From Sipunculus nudus (Eukaryota > Annelida > Sipuncula > Golfingiida > Sipunculidae), in contig CM049310.1 of NCBI GenBank assembly GCA_026874595.1, forward strand, positions 70,135,556-70,199,555: a DNA stretch of 64,000 nucleotides, read 5' to 3'. Within the stretch, counting starts at the first letter, position 1. Each line of letters begins with the position of its first letter. A model generated the notes under the pieces. That model did no database searches. It saw only the letters and a program-made list of their open reading frames with translations, and had not been told where the DNA came from. Position numbers and translations under genes: made by a program. Positions 1-13,260 of the stretch are shown piece after piece.

Positions 1-856
1 TCAGGTCAGGTATCACACATATTAAGTCTACACAAAGACAATGTGCACAGCATAAAGTGATGAGTGTGAAAGCATTCAATGTACAGGTATCTTTCAATCT
101 AAAAAATAATCTCACTGTTTGTACATAAAAGATTTTTGTTTAAAAAGACAGGTCCATGGCCTGGTAGAACTGTTTATTAAAAAAAAAAACTTAACAAAGT
201 AAAAACCAATCAAAAGGATCATAGGTGGTGCCACTAGTCTGTCATTCAAAATTAGAAAATGCTGATCTCAAGAAAAATTTGTCAAGCCTATAACCTGAGA
301 AATCTGGCCATTTGAACATATTCTATATTATTTCTGGGGTGATCAAAAATGCTTATTGAATCTGTCACCGACCCTGCCCAAAAAATGCTTGCCGCACCCT
401 TGCCACCTGCACTAGTGTTTTGACTATTACTACTTTTATATATTTCAGACTATAAATGCAATGGGTCTAGGAATAACCATAATTAAGTCACAAGTTGTTT
501 ATCAGATATTCGAGTGAACATCTGAGGTTTGATTAAGATTTCATTGTTTTTGCTGTAGAGCCTCCTGAGATCCCTCGCCTGACACAATAATTAAGCTATA
601 CTTTACCCCACATGCACATAAAAGACAATCAACTCTCCATAACAAAAAAAAAGTTGGGAGGTAACTGCCTCCCATTTTTTTGTAAATGCTTGCTTAACTC
701 AGAACATGTATGTAAAGCTGCAGAATTCAATTATTCCAGAATTATGTGAGCACACACTTCCTCTTACGTATTTTATATTCTGGGTTTAACCAGGCCTGGT
801 GACTACCATACCTGCAAGCCTTTGGGTGTAATCTTCCACATTGCTAGGTCATAACA
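1..856. other. AT-rich DNA, nothing recognised
   Basis: There is no convincing ORF, RNA gene or repeat. A 7-bp stem at about 655-678 followed by T residues looks like a bacterial terminator but means nothing in this eukaryotic context. Confidence 0.6.
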
Positions 857-1036
857 CTAATGTGCCTCATTTGTCAGTGAAGCATGGCTGTGGAGCATGA
901 CTGTCCCATTAAGCCTACAGAGCGCACAACCTGGTTTTGGGCCGACCATGAAAAATATCACCACCACGGTTGAGATAAGAAACTCCTTATCTCCCGGCTT
1001 TGAGCCCTGTGCTCTACTCCAAGGCCACAGAAGCCC
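857..1036 (-). mobile_element. tRNA-derived SINE, family 1, minus strand
   Basis: The minus strand reads TGTGGCCTTGGAGTAGAGC, a polymerase III A-box, followed by AGGGCTCAAAG and a degenerate B-box. The downstream tail includes ATGGTC and GGCTTAATGGG. The same order of motifs occurs on the plus strand at 10418-10640, so the two are copies of one SINE family. Confidence 0.6.
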
Positions 1037-2529
1037 CTCCGTATTCACTCAAATTTGCAACATGTTGCAAGTTTTAACATTTCAGAAAACATTGAATTCA
1101 CAACTCACCCCTCATGGAATCATTCACTGAAGGTTTCTGTGAATTTTAAATTTTATTAAGAGCAAGTCAAAGGTATCTGTAACCTCCCTCTGTCCTTCAC
1201 TTTCTCTCTACTGCACCCCCCCCCCCCCTCCTCCATCTAATCACCATCCATTCCCAACAGATGGAGAGTACCACATACCTGTGTATTCATTGATAACCAC
1301 CTGACATAAAAACGCTGACTGTGCAGACAACAGGTATTGTATCGTCTAGACTTTGGTGCAAAAACAACTTGGAACTCAAGCAATTATAACACAGATAAGG
1401 GACAGACAGGTAGGTCATTACAACATCACATGATGCAATATTCAGCAGTCTCAGGTACACACTAATAGAAATACAGGCATGTCAACAAGCCAATTTACTG
1501 AACAATAAATTTAACAGATATATAACACAAACAAAAGTTATTTGCTTTGTTTGAATATTTTGCATATATCATTCGACAGTTGAATTTTCATAACTCCTTA
1601 TATCATGTGTCGGTTATTTTTTGTTATTAGATAATGGATAGCAGTGTCACAGTCTGATCCACATTAAGCAAGATACCTTTTCCCTACCATTTCCCTTGTG
1701 TTTTGTTAAAGAATGAGGTATTCTCAGGGGCTTTCCCAATAAATATAATACACTAAATCTACAGACTCTAAAACCATCTTGTATATGACTAATTTTGTGT
1801 AGTGGACAGTCAATTACAATTATATATCAACCATTTCAAGACTAAAGATCAACAAGTAGATTTGATTTTACTGGTCTGAAATCTTTTGGACTGAATGATA
1901 AAACAGCCATGCAACCTTTGATACAATTGGTGGTGATACCCCTTGACTATATGTTGTTACAAATTAAAACAGACAAATAATAATTACACAAAGAAAAACA
2001 ATTGACACCAATTAGAGACATGTAACTGCACAATAAAACAGCATCATTTAAACATTTGTAAGTTTTTTGGCCAATTGGGCATCTATAAATTGGCTGTCTG
2101 ACATCTAACATGTAACAGTTCCAGCTTTATTTCTGTACAGAAATTATTGATAGGTACCTTAACCCACCATAAATAATGCACAATACTCATGGTCTAGTAC
2201 ACTATAGTAAGTTGTGTGTATTATACCGTCAAGGGTTCAACAGTTGTATGGCTACATCTGTGTACAACCCATGTAACCTCATTATAAGGGGTGTGTATGT
2301 ACACTGTGTTCATGTGTTTATATATGAGGGTCCATCACGCATGAGTATAATGCTACATCACACCCAGTGTACTGGTGATGCATGATCAGTTTGAGTGTAA
2401 CAACAGCTGTAAACTTTCCCTCCACACCCATCAAGCTGCCTCTCTCATACCCCCACACTGCCCAGACAACTCTCCATTAGACACCAGATGTGTTATCTGA
2501 AACTTTTAAAAAAATTTTTTAACCTCTAC
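1037..2529. other. Intergenic DNA with a poly(C) tract
   Basis: No gene was recognised. A run of 13 C residues lies at 1216-1228 within a pyrimidine-rich stretch; the rest is AT-rich and without visible repeat structure. Confidence 0.6.
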
Positions 2530-2770
2530 CAGGAGATTATGTCTTCATATTGTTTGTGTGTGTGTTAGTCATGTTAATCATAAATGGGATCTCATGAAAT
2601 GTTCAGGAATGAGCTGTTGAAGGATCAATTAGATTTTGTTGTGAATCACATGATCTGGATTGAGGGACATCATCAAGGAATATTCACAACGTACAGTCAC
2701 TTAAGCACCAATAAGCCTTGGAATATGGGCTGAATAAGTGAATGCATGTAACACAATGTTGGACCATCCA
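2530..2770. repeat. Dispersed repeat, copy 1 (see 8455-8700)
   Basis: A GT-rich start, a CATGA..TTCAGG block, TCAAGGAATATTCACAA and TATGGGCTGAAT occur in the same order at 8455-8700. This is a diverged dispersed repeat of about 240 bp with no coding capacity. Confidence 0.55.
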
Positions 2771-3059
2771 ACAATAGGGATCCCCACATGGCTAAGTCTT
2801 GCATTTTAAGATTGAAAAGTATTGCAGAAGTCCGAGACATACAGTAGTAGTTGTTAGCTCAGCAATCAAGTATTTTCCTTATATGACTATGCTTTGTTCA
2901 GACATCTGTATTGCTGATGCCAGGACCCTACAACATTTGAACAAAACTGGCAAAAAGTTCCTAAAAAATATGCCAAAAAATTGTGAATGTAAGCCCAATA
3001 TGTTCAGATATAAGATATATAAGTTTCACAAAAGTTTCATGCAGTACACCATACAGTAA

Positions 3060-3930
3060 AAAATGTTAAGGTAATTCGCTGTTGAATTCTTGGTGAGAGT
3101 TACAGGGCTCTTGAGATATATATTAAATTGTCTTATTTGAAACAGCTATCAAGTGCTCTAACTATATAGAAAACAACAGAGAGACAGACACTCCCAAATA
3201 TGAAATTACTACAGAAGGTACAAACTTAATTGATATTTTACTAGAGATCTACTATATCTACATATGAAGCAGATGGAGTAATTGTAACACTAGATACCAT
3301 ACAATATGTCACAGTGACTGCCAGCAAAGCAGGGCCTGGATTATGACAGACAGATAATGGCTTTGGAAGATTTGTGACAAGGAGAGTTGTGGTACTTGTT
3401 ACAATCCCAGCATCCTCAAACCAACTACACCGTATTCACACACAATGCCTCACCCTTTTCACTATGTGACAATGTAGCTTTTTATGATTTATATACTTCC
3501 TGTAAGGCGTACATTCATCCTCCATAACTTCCGCTGTATATAGTTGCTACAGTCTGTATATAATATCCTGTTTCCTGTGAACAACCATGGGTTATATAAC
3601 TTTGTGCTTGTTTTGACCAGCATTTCCAACAGGATATGAGTAAATGAATGAATGAAAGAATGAATGAATGAATGAATGAATAAACAGACAAATAAAATAC
3701 ACTAATTTAGTAAAATCATTTATCAATATGAAATTTACCAACACATATAACAATTAGTCATGTAAAAACAAATGTGCAGTGTTTTAACAGAATATCTCTC
3801 TTTAAATTTATTCTAACAGAATGAATATACATGACAGTTTTAATAAGAATATAATAACTATTACCTATACCAGTACTAATAAACAATTGGTATATCTGCA
3901 TACCATTTTGAACACACAGGGTATTGGGTA
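3060..3930. other. Intergenic DNA with a GAAT microsatellite
   Basis: No gene is visible. A tetranucleotide run of GAAT/AATG units occupies about 3642-3680. Confidence 0.6.
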
Positions 3931-4190
3931 AATGGTTTCAGAGTAGGGTATTATTTGGTTTCAGAGTATGGTATTATTTGGTTTCAGAGTGTGGTATTAT
4001 TTTGTTTCATAGAACAGTATTATTTGATTTAAGTGTATGATATTATTTGATTTCATCATACAGAATTATTTGGGTTCAGTTTACAGTATTATTTGGTTTC
4101 AGAGTACAGTTTTATTTGGTTTCAGTGTACAGTTTTATTAGGTTTCAGTGTACAGTATTATTTGGTTTCAGAGTATGGTATCATTTGGTT
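3930..4190. repeat. 23-bp minisatellite, first block
   Basis: Units of the form GGTTTCAGAGTATGGTATTATTT repeat at 23-bp spacing (for example 3934, 3957, 3980), with substitutions. The same unit continues in a second block at 5138-5570. As 23 is not a multiple of three, all frames cycle, which explains the long overlapping repetitive ORFs here; they are not genes. Confidence 0.9.
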
Positions 4191-4330
4191 GAGGGATGAA
4201 CATGTGAGCTGGAATCACATGCTGAGGAGCATCTCCAGGATTCTGCAGCCTTGGCATCTTCTTATCTATTTTCAGAACTCAGTCATTAGAGGCTGAATCT
4301 GTGATAGATTTTTTAAAAGGATATTTCCAC
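4191..4330. repeat. Dispersed duplicate (pair with 6350-6500)
   Basis: The block GAGGAGCATCTCCAGGATTC and the following CTGCAGCCTTGG recur at 6379-6412 with the same flanks, including AGAGGCTGAATCTGTGATA. The two copies share about 140 bp at high identity and both adjoin members of the TGACCTCTGACCT tandem family. Confidence 0.8.
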
Positions 4331-4349
4331 GGCCTGTTGTTGTCACTGT

Positions 4350-5130
4350 CACGCATCTGTTGACCTCTGACCTCTTTACCGTATATATGCATGAATTTTC
4401 CTGGGAATGTAATTTAGGTGGGGAACTTTATTGGTAAGTATGTATAATGAGTTTCATCAAAATCCATAAGATTTTTGGTAAGTCACCATGGTACCACAAC
4501 ATCTGGTGACATCTGACCTCCTTAGCGTATATATGCATGAATTTTGCTGGGAATGTAATTCAGGTTGGGAATTTTATTGGTAAATATGTATAATGAGTTT
4601 CATTAAAATCCATTAGATTTTTGGTAAGTCACCATACTGCCACCAAAGTCTGGTGACCTCTGACCTTATTAAATATGCTTCAAGTTGGATTTTGCTCAAA
4701 ATTGATCTCAGTCGAGATATTATATTGATTATTATTGCTCTTGAGTTTTATCAAAATCCATCATATTCCTCATAAGTTATCATGGCGACACCCCAAATTA
4801 GCCTAGTGACCTCTGACCTTATTAAATATGCAGGGATATTGTCCATAATTGTTCTCTAGCAAGATAATGTATTAGTTAGTAGTTATGGTGAGTTTCATGT
4901 AAATCTATCAAAGCCCCAGTAAGATATCGCAGCAAAACTAAAAGAAAACGGACAAACAGATTATGGGTACATAGACTGGCGTATAACAAGAGCACCACAA
5001 GCCTGCATATAATACGCCTGTCATATGTCTTGACTGTCACCTTTGAGCTCATTACATATGCTAACATTCTGTGAAAAACTGACTTAAACTTCAAGTGTGA
5101 AACTAATTGGTAAATAGTTGGCAATCCATC
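4350..5130. repeat. Tandem array of about 147-bp monomers with TGACCTCTGACCT motif
   Basis: The motif GTGACCTCTGACCT recurs near 4361, 4507, 4654 and 4807, spacings of 146, 147 and 153 bp. Each is followed by TTAAATATGCATG-like and GAGTTTCATCAAAATCCAT segments. Near 4985 the block carries AACAAGAGCACCAC next to GCATATAATACGCC, the presumed left end of a related element (compare 6541). It is interposed within the 23-bp minisatellite. Confidence 0.75.
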
Positions 5131-5137
5131 CAATTTT

Positions 5138-5570
5138 AGGTTTCAGAGTATGGTATTATTTGGTTTCAAAGTACAGTATTATTTTGTTTCAGAGTATGGT
5201 ATCATTTGGTTTCAGAGAATGGTTTTATTTGGTTTCAGAGCATGGTATTATTTGGTTTGGGAGTATGGTATTATTTGGTTTCAGAGTATAGTATTATTTG
5301 TTTTCAGAGAATGGTTTTATTTGGTTTCAAAGCACAGTACTATTTGGTTTCAGAGAATGGTTTTATTTGGTTTCAAAACACAGTATTATTTGGTTTCACA
5401 GAATGGTTTTATTTGGTTTCAGAGCACAGTATTATTTGGTTTCTGCTAGTCAGTACAGTATTCTTTGGTTTCACAGTATGTTACATTTTATTTGGTTTCT
5501 GAGAATGGTTTTATATGGTTTCAGAGAAAGGTATTATTTGGTTTCAGAGAACGGTATTATTTGGTTTCAT
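5138..5570. repeat. 23-bp minisatellite, second block
   Basis: Roughly 18 copies of the same TTTGGTTTCAGAGTATGGTA-type unit as at 3930-4190. The two blocks probably formed one array later interrupted by the 4191-5130 repeats. Confidence 0.88.
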
Positions 5571-6229
5571 GTAACTGAAAGGTACAGCTGTAATGATGCA
5601 CCGTTCCCAATATGATTCATATGATCATATCACAATACTTCGCTTACAATATGATACACAATACAATGCATTTAAAGGGACATTATCAGGAGCAATATTC
5701 TTTTACACTTTCAGTTCAATTTTGCTTTATACAAAAGTTTCCCAACAAAACCATCCCAGCACACTGTCTCAGTACTGCGAATTCAGCTGTTTAACATGGT
5801 GTTATGCTTCTGCGTGTTTTTAACCACATTCCACATGTGTCTGTTTACCATAAGGCCATGTGCCCTGACGTCCAATTTTGTCCATTATGTCGCTACTTTG
5901 AAACTTGTTATAAATGGGGACCTTGACTTCCTTACACAATTATTGTCATCACTGTATTGGCGCGTGGCCATCTGACATTATCTGACTCTATATCACGTTG
6001 TACTGGTGTGCCAGGGTGTCATTACATCTGTACTGAGAGGTCTAATAATCAACTGATAATTTGAAAGGCCTGTTCTTTTCATATAACATGTCTATCCTCA
6101 TAAAATAAGTGATTCCCAAAGAGCACATGTAATCTAAGGTGTGGGAGTAGTCACGGCAGCCAGTTCAGGTAATTATCTGTTTAGGTCTGTGATACTTGTT
6201 TAATGACAAACTGTCTGGCATGATTTTAA
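5571..6229. other. Intergenic DNA, nothing recognised
   Basis: No defensible ORF, RNA gene or repeat unit was seen. Confidence 0.55.
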
Positions 6230-6540
6230 ATGAGATTGCACATACATACAGGTAGATTGAAGACTAGCTGTATGAAAAACCCATCAACAATCATTTTTTC
6301 AGCAGCCACTTCCAATAATTGGCATCATAACAAGGAAACAAGCTGTGAGGGACCAACATGTGAGCAGGAATCACATGACGAGGAGCATCTCCAGGATTCT
6401 GCAGCCTTGGAATCTTCATATCCACGTATCTATTTCCAGAACTCTGTCGTAAGAGGCTGAATCTGTGATAAATTTTTTTAATAAGATATTTTCACAGCCC
6501 TTTGATGTCATTGTCTATTGAATGAAGGTTAAGGTAATAA

Positions 6541-6930
6541 GACAAAAACAAGAGCACCACTGTGGCACAAGTGTGCATATAATATGCCTGTCATATAGCT
6601 TGTCACTTTTGACCTTATTAAATATGCGAAACATTCTGCCAAGAACTGATTTCAAGTGAGTGACTTGCATTGGTTAACAGTTATAGTGAGCTTTATGGCA
6701 GTCAATCAAGTCAACATCGCACTACCAAACTCTGGCAACCTCAAGCCTCATTAAATACACTGACATGTATTTAACCAAGAATCAAACTGAGGGGAAGATA
6801 ATCTATTGGTAAATAAAGTTATAGTGAATTTGTGAATATCCATCAAATCACTGGTAAGGTATCATGGCACCACTAAATGTTAACAGAGGGATGTATGGAT
6901 GGCCCAACAGGACTGCTCATAGCATAAATT
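6541..6930. mobile_element. Short AACAAGAGCACCAC-type element
   Basis: The block begins AAAACAAGAGCACCACTGTG, has GCATATAATATGCCTGTCAT next, contains diverged TTAAATATGC monomers and ends with a GGGATGTATGGATGGCC tail. The start and tail match the 4350-5130 and 11640-11950 repeats, giving a recognisable non-coding element of about 390 bp. Confidence 0.55.
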
Positions 6931-8454
6931 GTATAAAAATGTTGTTATATAACACTGCATATGTGGATCATTTTCTATATATATGCAAAGGCAGTTTTGT
7001 ATAACCCAGACGTCAACACCTGTCAATTAAGACATTAATATGCTATAACACCATGTTATGTGACACTAAAGCCCAAGGTCAAGGTTGTTACTGACAAGCC
7101 TAATGATGAAGAAAGCATAGATGGTATAATTTGATTAAGGAGAATGAAGACAATAAGAATCATAAACACAGACCTCACAGCTCAAATGGTTAAAAGTGAC
7201 CTAATATGATAAAATGGAAAATTGGACAACAGAACAGTGCTCTTAAAATAAATTCTCCCTACAGTGAATCAGTTTGAGGGATATCAATCCACCATATAAT
7301 ACTATGGTTTGCTTCATATTCACCAGGTTTCAGTAAATTTCCCAATTTCCATTTTCACAGTGTCTTGCAGAGTTCAATTTTTTTCGCATTTTCACCATAA
7401 ATTTCACAGAGTATATCCTTTATTGTATGAATTACTTAAAATGTTTGTAAAAATCTTTACATTTGTTGAGGACTCTTGTTAATTGTAGGCAGATAATGAA
7501 AATGTTCAAATGTTCCAAATATCAATCTGTGATCTCAGATAACATAAAATTTTCCATTAATCTTAAAATTATCATACTTTTGCATTGTGACCAAACAGGC
7601 ATTAATAACAATGTTTATGAGATACCAGTGAGGCTTCAGTATGAACAGATGTTATCAACGGCTTTAATATAAATGGATGTTCAAGGAGGTTACATTTTTG
7701 TGAAGATTTCCCTTTCACAATTTTAGCAAATTTGAAACACTCATGTACAAAAAGCCGACCACAGGATTTGAACCAAATCCAATGAAAAGTCTGTGAGTTA
7801 TCATACTACTGAGCAAATGACAATCAGAGACTACTGTGACTTTACCTTGAAAGCAAAGGTCATGGTCACAGCACCTACAAAAACAAATTTGACTCCTGTA
7901 ATGCCTAAATATAACACAATGATCACAGGTGGCAGCATATTTAAGATAGAAGCATTTCAAAATGAGCAAACAAGGGATTTGGCCTACTATAGGCAAAACA
8001 ATCAGCTCCTACCCCTCCAAAAATTTATTGCTTCATTATTACATAAAACACCATTACCTTTATGTTAAAAGCTGGCCCGTGCAAGGGCAGCCAAGGGTTC
8101 AATTATACCCTGGCCTTGTGAGCTGAGTCAGTGCATGCCCTTCAGAAGTTATCACAAACAAAACAGCAGAGCGGGTGCATTTCTGCAGAATTCAGTTCCT
8201 ATTTCTTCAAAGTCAACTGACTGATAGGAACATGTTGAAGGGTTTCTCATGAATGTATATTACTTCCCCAAGTACGAGGGTCAGCTCACCTCAAGGCTGG
8301 CTTTAATTTGTAAACACTTGTATATGTCATGTTAAAACAGTCTGTATATGGTTAAAGCCAGCTATTCACCTGCTTAATTTGTAGAATTTATATGACTTCT
8401 GGCTTGTTCTGGGTATATATTAATGCCATGTAGTAAACTGCTTCCACGAGGAGG
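6931..8454. other. Intergenic DNA, nothing recognised
   Basis: Short ORFs here have no family features. No RNA gene or clear repeat was found. Confidence 0.55.
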
Positions 8455-8700
8455 GTGTGTGTTCATTCATGTTCGAGTGTGTGTTTGTGTGTTTGTCACA
8501 ACATAACTCATACAATCTTGAACAGAATCCCATGAGATTTTCAGGGCACCTTGGGAATAGGCAAATGAAGAATCAGGTAGATTTTGGTGTGTGTCCAGCT
8601 CATAATCTGGATCAAGGAATATTCACAAAGTGCAGTCACATATGGCTGATTGAACATGGGAATATATGGGCTGAATGAATGAATGCAAACCCTTGTTGGA
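8455..8700. repeat. Dispersed repeat, copy 2 (see 2530-2770)
   Basis: Shares the ordered blocks TCAAGGAATATTCACAA, GCAGTCAC and TATGGGCTGAATGAATG with 2530-2770. Confidence 0.55.
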
Positions 8701-8760
8701 GTACATATGCACCAATAAACCTGTTATTATGGGCTAATAAGTGAATGAAAACATGGGTTG

Positions 8761-10020
8761 TGGAGTACTCCACATGTAGGAGACAGATGGTGGAGGCCTG
8801 CATTCATGAGAATACATATTTCTAGTCCCTACTGAGAAAAGTTCTTACAATGATGTTGTGATGGCGCATGAACTTGTTTAGGAACAATTGAGGTGTTAGT
8901 AAACAGAGCCCATGTGTCTATGTTAACAAACAGAAAATAAACATGCTATATAACAGGTGGCTGGTAGAGCACTAGACACTGTTAGTGAGAGCATGCTGTC
9001 ATTTACGAACTTCTGATTTGTCTGATTTGCCACTAGGTGTTCTTGTTGGGCGGGTTTAGAAAATGATCAGTGGGCATTTTTTTGGGCAACCATATGTTAT
9101 ATACACATGGATATAAACAATACAAATGGCCCGTACACTATGGATTTGGTGCTTTTTGGCTGATTTCTATAAAAGGTTCAAGAGATTACCTTTATTAAAT
9201 ACATGTCATATATTAAAAGAGCCCCTTTAACACAAAATATCACCATCTAAGCTGATAATTAACTTTCCTGGTGTAATTTAATTACCCCTGCAAGAAGAGC
9301 TCTATAAGTGGTGGTATTGAAATATCAATTAAGATTCTACTGAAGTGATAATGAATATATTTTTGTAGCAATGGCACAAGCCTGTATGGCATTATATCAG
9401 GGCTCTTTTGGGGGTATGGACCTATTACCTTGGGATAAGGCTTTCGACCAGGAAGGACTGTTGGGGGTTGGGGGGGGGGGGGGATTGTTGTTACAAAACT
9501 AGCATTTATAACAGAATGTGGGTCTGTTAGGTATATGATACTTGTGTGTACAGGAGTGGTAGAATCATTCTTCCTGCTAAGTTATAATGCTGTGATAACT
9601 GATCACACACCACATTCATGTGACAGTGAATGTTTGATACACTATACCAAGGTCAGAATACTTTACATAGCTGGCCTGACATCTAAGGTGTGCCAGACTG
9701 ATGGGCACATATAGGAATATTCTCTGTTTTCCTTGTCTGGTTTACTTTCACTTCAACATTTGACATTTTACGGGTATTTTCTCGGCAGCCACATGGTGTG
9801 ATAAACCAGAACCAGATCACTTTTACTTTTGCTTCACACCATCGTCAATGTTGCTTTTATCGTTTCCTAATAACTCTAGCTGTTACAGATTTACTAACAA
9901 GTCCACACCCTGTTTCTTTATTCCATCAAATTAAATCTTCTTTATAAAAGTATTTATGGACTGACTTCCTAAAAGCAGCAACTGTGCTATTCTAAAACCT
10001 TTTACAGCTTTCACAATAAT
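8761..10020. other. Intergenic DNA with a poly(G) tract
   Basis: No gene was recognised. A run of 14 G lies at 9470-9483, after GTTGGGGGTTG. Confidence 0.55.
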
Positions 10021-10215
10021 TTCTATTCTGGCTGATTTGACCTTGAAGATCCAGGTCAAGGTCACCAGTTTTAAAACTCCTCAAAGAACTTGGCTGAAAC
10101 ATTTGGTGTTTTAACTTTGAAGAAAAAATATGCAATATGTCAAAAGTTAAGGGGTTCTAAAAAAATGTCTATTTCAGCCTATTTGACCTTGATGATGAAG
10201 GTCAAGGTCACAAGT
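10021..10215. repeat. Two monomers of a 146-bp repeat with inverted TGACCTTG/CAAGGTCA
   Basis: TGACCTTGAAGATCCAGGTCAAGGTCA-like blocks occur at 10038-10064 and 10184-10210, 146 bp apart. Each is an imperfect inverted repeat of the TCAAGGTCA half-site, the type bound by ERR/NR5A nuclear receptors. The spacing equals that of the other arrays in this window. Confidence 0.65.
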
Positions 10216-10417
10216 TTTTTAATTCATGATTGATTTTTCATGCAGTATAATAGTAAAAGTTTTCAGTATCCTACTGTATTAAACTGCTTCTAGTCTTGCT
10301 CACCAATACATAAAAGCATACCAGAACATGTGGTTAACATGCTCTATAAATAACTAACAACAGTTTTTTTCCCTGTGGCATTTAATCAGTATTCTACCTT
10401 TAAATACTAACTTCTGT

Positions 10418-10700
10418 GGCTCAGGGGTAGAGTACAGGACTCAAAGTTAGGAGATGGTGAGTGTGAATCTCAGCCGAGGCGGTGAGATTTTTTATGGTCC
10501 TCCCCCACCCAGGATGAGCACTCTGAAGGGCTTAATGGGGAGACTGTGCTCAACAGTCATGTTTCACTCACACACGAGTGCACCTTTTTGGGGTTCCTCG
10601 GTGTTATGACCCAGCAACAGGGATGACACACACCTAGGGCCCACAGGGGTGGTACACCAAACCTGTTTGACATCTGGATAATCAGGTGTAAGCCCCTGTC
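10418..10700 (+). mobile_element. tRNA-derived SINE, family 1, plus strand
   Basis: TGTGGCTCAGGGGTAGAGTA is a good A-box; ACTCAAAGTTAGGAGATGG follows and GTGTGAATCTCAGCC is a decayed B-box. The tail contains CTTAATGGGGAGACTGTGCT and TTCCTCGGTGTTATGACCC. Motif order matches 857-1036, and a fragment of the tail recurs at 57766-57800. Confidence 0.75.
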
Positions 10701-11359
10701 ACATTGTGCAAAACCAGAATGGAGCTCTGCAGATGTACACAGTTAAGCAAGCATTACAAAAATTTGAGCTGGTTACCTCCACCAAAAAAATACATATACA
10801 TTTAACAAAGTACAAGTGGCAGAGGGCCATGGATAATAAAGGAATGCCAGAACTAGTTGTACCCCTGAAAATACCACAATTACACACTAGGATATGGACT
10901 GGAGGATATTTGGAAGCATCCGTTTCCTCTACTTTTCCCCATCCTGTCACATGATCACTGCACTGGGTCACTGGGGCTGAGGTCAGGTCAAGCTGGTTGT
11001 CTGGTGCCTTGGCTAATTATAGCTCTCCCTGGTTCTTGACAAACATACCATTCATACCTCCCTCCTGCAGGCCCTTATAGTACAACTGGTGCACTCACTG
11101 TGCCAGGCCAGGGAAGCAAAAACATCAAACCCACTCAAGTTCACACAAGTCACTGCCAAATACTTGTACTCAAGCTGGCTCCCTCTGGTACCCTGTTTAC
11201 TGTTATGGAGCAGTTGCTTATCATTTATAAACTTATGAATGTTTTGCAGGGATTCCATAGAAGCAACCACCTAAGAAATTTATATCAACAGCATTAGCAA
11301 TGTTCATTTCAATTAGCCAATCAGATTTATAGGATCATAATGATGTCAGAGTACTACCT

Positions 11360-11495
<136 letters not shown>

Positions 11496-11639
11496 TATCT
11501 ATTTATTTGTACATGGATGTATATTTGTATGTGTTTTAAATACTTCACAGGCACACACTGTCAGGCAAAAATGGCTGAGGTAAAATTGACAAGCTAGTAA
11601 GATATCAAGATATCAAGAGCACTGTAATTTAAGTGGTAC

Positions 11640-11950
11640 TCAGGGCCACCTTAGTCTGGTGACCTCTGACCTCATTAAATATGCATGGATTTTGCTGGAA
11701 TTCTAAATCAGGCAAGATATTATATTGATTGATATTTTTATTGAGTTTTTTTTTAAAAATCGTCTGACCTTATTAAATATGAATGGATTTTCCCTATAAT
11801 CGAATCTGGGCAAGATAATCTATTGGTAAGTAGATCTGGTGAATTTTGTGAAAATCCAGCAAAGCCCTGGTAGGTTATTGAGGTTACATTAAAAGTTAAT
11901 AGATGGACAGACAGACGGACCATGGGTATACCATAATATGTCCCATCATA
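11640..11950. repeat. TGACCTCTGACCT-family repeat with ACGG tail
   Basis: GGTGACCTCTGACCTCATTA and a second TCTGACCTTATTAAATATG match the 4350-5130 array. The block ends in GATGGACAGACAGACGGACC followed by TATACC and AGACTGGTGTATAAAAA, the tail type also seen near 4950-4985. Confidence 0.7.
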
Positions 11951-12400
11951 GACTGGTGTATAAAAATGGTAAAAATTAAAAATAACAGGTAACAGGATAA
12001 CATTTAAAATTCATAAACATCACATTTTAGCATCAAACATTTTTTACACATGGTGGAATGTCAGCCCAGGTTGATTGACAGTTACACTGGTGTGGCCTAT
12101 GTGGTCACAGGATACACCCAAACACCCATTATGTACTGACTAACGGCTCTCATGGGAACCTGGCTGTGTATACACAGGGCCTCCACCAAGCCTGACCCAG
12201 GTATTGATGGGTTCACTGGGCTCTACACACCTAGTAACACCTGGAGGTTATCCCCATCACACTGAATGGAGCCTGTCTGGGCATGCACACTGATACAAGT
12301 GTAAAACATGATCAGCCCCGGGAGTATATTTAACAACAATGCCAAGGTCTGCTTTTTGAGAGCTTCATGGAGAATGGAAAAATTAGCTATTGCAGAATAA
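11951..12400. other. Intergenic DNA, nothing recognised
   Basis: No ORF, RNA gene or repeat that I can support. Confidence 0.5.
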
Positions 12401-13260
12401 TTAAGATATTTGACAAGCGGTGCCCTATAATGATCACCGTGTCAGTCCGTCCTTCCGTCAGTGACACTTTCTTTCGAGCACAATAAATCAACGAGAACCT
12501 AATGCAGCTTTCCCAAAATCACACAGATGATTGGTACCTATGAGGGCTCTAGACCTACTGAATTACAGACCTGACGAATTTCCAATATGGCTGCCACAGC
12601 CTGATCGCTGTTTTTCTTTTGCGCGCGATAACTCAACAGCAACCTATTGCAGCTTTCCCAAATTCACAAGAATGATTGGTACCTATGAGGGCTCCAAACC
12701 TATTGAATTACAGACATGTAGCAATTCCAATATGACCGCCACAGCCCGATCGCTGTTTTTCTTTCGTGCGCGATAACTCAACAACAACATATTGCAGCTT
12801 TCCCAAATGAACAGGGATGATTGGTACCCATGAGGGCTCCAAACCTATTGAATAACAGACCTGTCGGAATTCCAATATGGCTGCTACAGCCTGATCCCTG
12901 ATTTTCTTTTGCGCGCGACAACTCAACAACAACCTACTGCAGCTTTCCCAATTTCACAGGGATCATTGGTGACTATGAGGGCTCCAGACCAATTGAATTA
13001 CAGACTTGCCCAAAATCAAATATGGCCATCAGACTACATTCGGTGATTTTCAATTGCACACATTATTTCAGACATATCTTCTTTAATATTATTTGATCAA
13101 GTAGAATTTTTTTCCCTCATGCTTGTGGATAAAAACCTGTTTTTGTTTGTCATATTTTTCAAATTTAACTTAATTTTTTCACCCACATGTAAACTAGCCC
13201 AGCACTACCAGAAATGCGGGGCCCTCTGAGGGCCATTGTCCGACCACATCTAGTTGGTAT
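12400..13260. repeat. 145-bp tandem array (four monomers) inside a dispersed element
   Basis: GATGATTGGTACCTATGAGG recurs at 12526, 12671, 12816 and 12961, exactly 145 bp apart. Monomers also share TTTCTTTTGCGCGCGATAAC and AACAACCTATTGCAGC. The left flank has a run of TCCGTCC units (12445-12465), the reverse complement of the ACGG tails seen elsewhere, so the element lies in reverse orientation. The right flank has a perfect GGCCCTC/GAGGGCC hairpin at 13220-13234. Confidence 0.9.

Noticed and set aside
648-682. Hairpin plus T-run resembling a rho-independent terminator
   Set aside because: The DNA is eukaryotic nuclear; a 7-bp stem next to T residues is expected by chance.
5150-5615. Overlapping repetitive ORFs rich in F, W, Y, L and Q
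   Set aside because: They are translations of a 23-bp minisatellite in all three frames; the periodicity explains the open frames.
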